A stretch of DNA of 5,614 nucleotides from Bacteroidales bacterium (GTDB taxonomy: Bacteria > Bacteroidota > Bacteroidia > Bacteroidales > Azobacteroidaceae), in contig JAJBTS010000054.1 in assembly GCA_020860885.1 (NCBI GenBank), forward strand, positions 1 to 5,614, in the 5' to 3' direction. Positions 5,546 to 5,614 of this stretch are shown one piece after another (position 1 is the first letter of the stretch; the number at the start of each line of letters is the position of its first letter). A program made the position numbers and the translations under genes. The notes under the pieces are model-generated. The model saw only the letters and a list, made by a program, of their open reading frames with translations, did no database searches and had not been told where the DNA came from.

Positions 5546-5575
5546 AGATTAAACATAAAAATCAAAGCTTAATCT
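5546..5575. repeat. Perfect 7-bp inverted repeat in the right-end intergenic region
   Basis: AGATTAA (5546-5552) and TTAATCT (5569-5575) are perfect inverted copies separated by 16 bases. This could be an operator-like site or a weak hairpin for a gene beyond the right edge. No coding start was found between 5468 and 5614 on either strand. Confidence 0.35.
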
Positions 5576-5614
5576 TGACCAAAATTATTACCCCTTTTCT
5601 TAAATGGTTAAATC

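Noticed and set aside
5580..5587. Minus-strand TAATTTTG as a promoter
   Set aside because: There is no TTTG about 20 bases upstream and the downstream minus-strand region has no gene; likely chance in AT-rich DNA.

Overview
The window reads as ordinary chromosomal DNA from a member of the Bacteroidota, most likely order Bacteroidales. The evidence is an AT-rich composition by eye, promoter-like TAnnTTTG boxes, weak Shine-Dalgarno signals, protein sequences close to Bacteroides/Parabacteroides-type homologues as I remember them, and the gene order xerD / aroQ - pyk - O-methyltransferase - rbfA - FtsX-type permease, which I recall as conserved in that order. A partial gene at the left edge ends in what looks like a type IX secretion (T9SS) sorting domain, which would also point to this phylum. 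I cannot name the genus.

Layout: (1) 1-176, + strand, the last 57 codons of a probable secreted protein. (2) 177-243, a short convergent gap. (3) 244-1158, - strand, a complete XerD-type tyrosine recombinase. (4) 1159-1228, a compact divergent control region in which the two best promoter candidates face each other and overlap. (5) 1229-5467, + strand, five genes in a row: type II 3-dehydroquinate dehydratase (aroQ), pyruvate kinase (pyk), a class I SAM-dependent O-methyltransferase, ribosome-binding factor A (rbfA) and a LolC/LolE-like membrane permease. The gaps are 56, 5, 65 and 12 bases, so pyk-methyltransferase and rbfA-permease look tightly coupled, while the two longer gaps hold a hairpin and a promoter-like box respectively. 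(6) 5468-5614, non-coding, with two AT-rich inverted repeats and no gene start I can support.

The + strand cluster mixes central metabolism (pyruvate kinase consumes phosphoenolpyruvate, which is also a precursor of the shikimate pathway where AroQ acts), translation (RbfA for 30S maturation, possibly the methyltransferase for tRNA) and envelope biogenesis (permease of the lipoprotein-release type). It looks like a housekeeping operon, not an accessory island: there is no insertion sequence, CRISPR array, toxin-antitoxin pair or defence gene. Three of the five + strand genes begin with GTG or TTG, so start sites here deserve care. I found no undescribed system. The points most worth a second look are the overlapping promoters, a bipartite motif shared by the regions before aroQ and rbfA, a seven-G tract inside xerD, and substitutions at usually conserved positions of pyruvate kinase.
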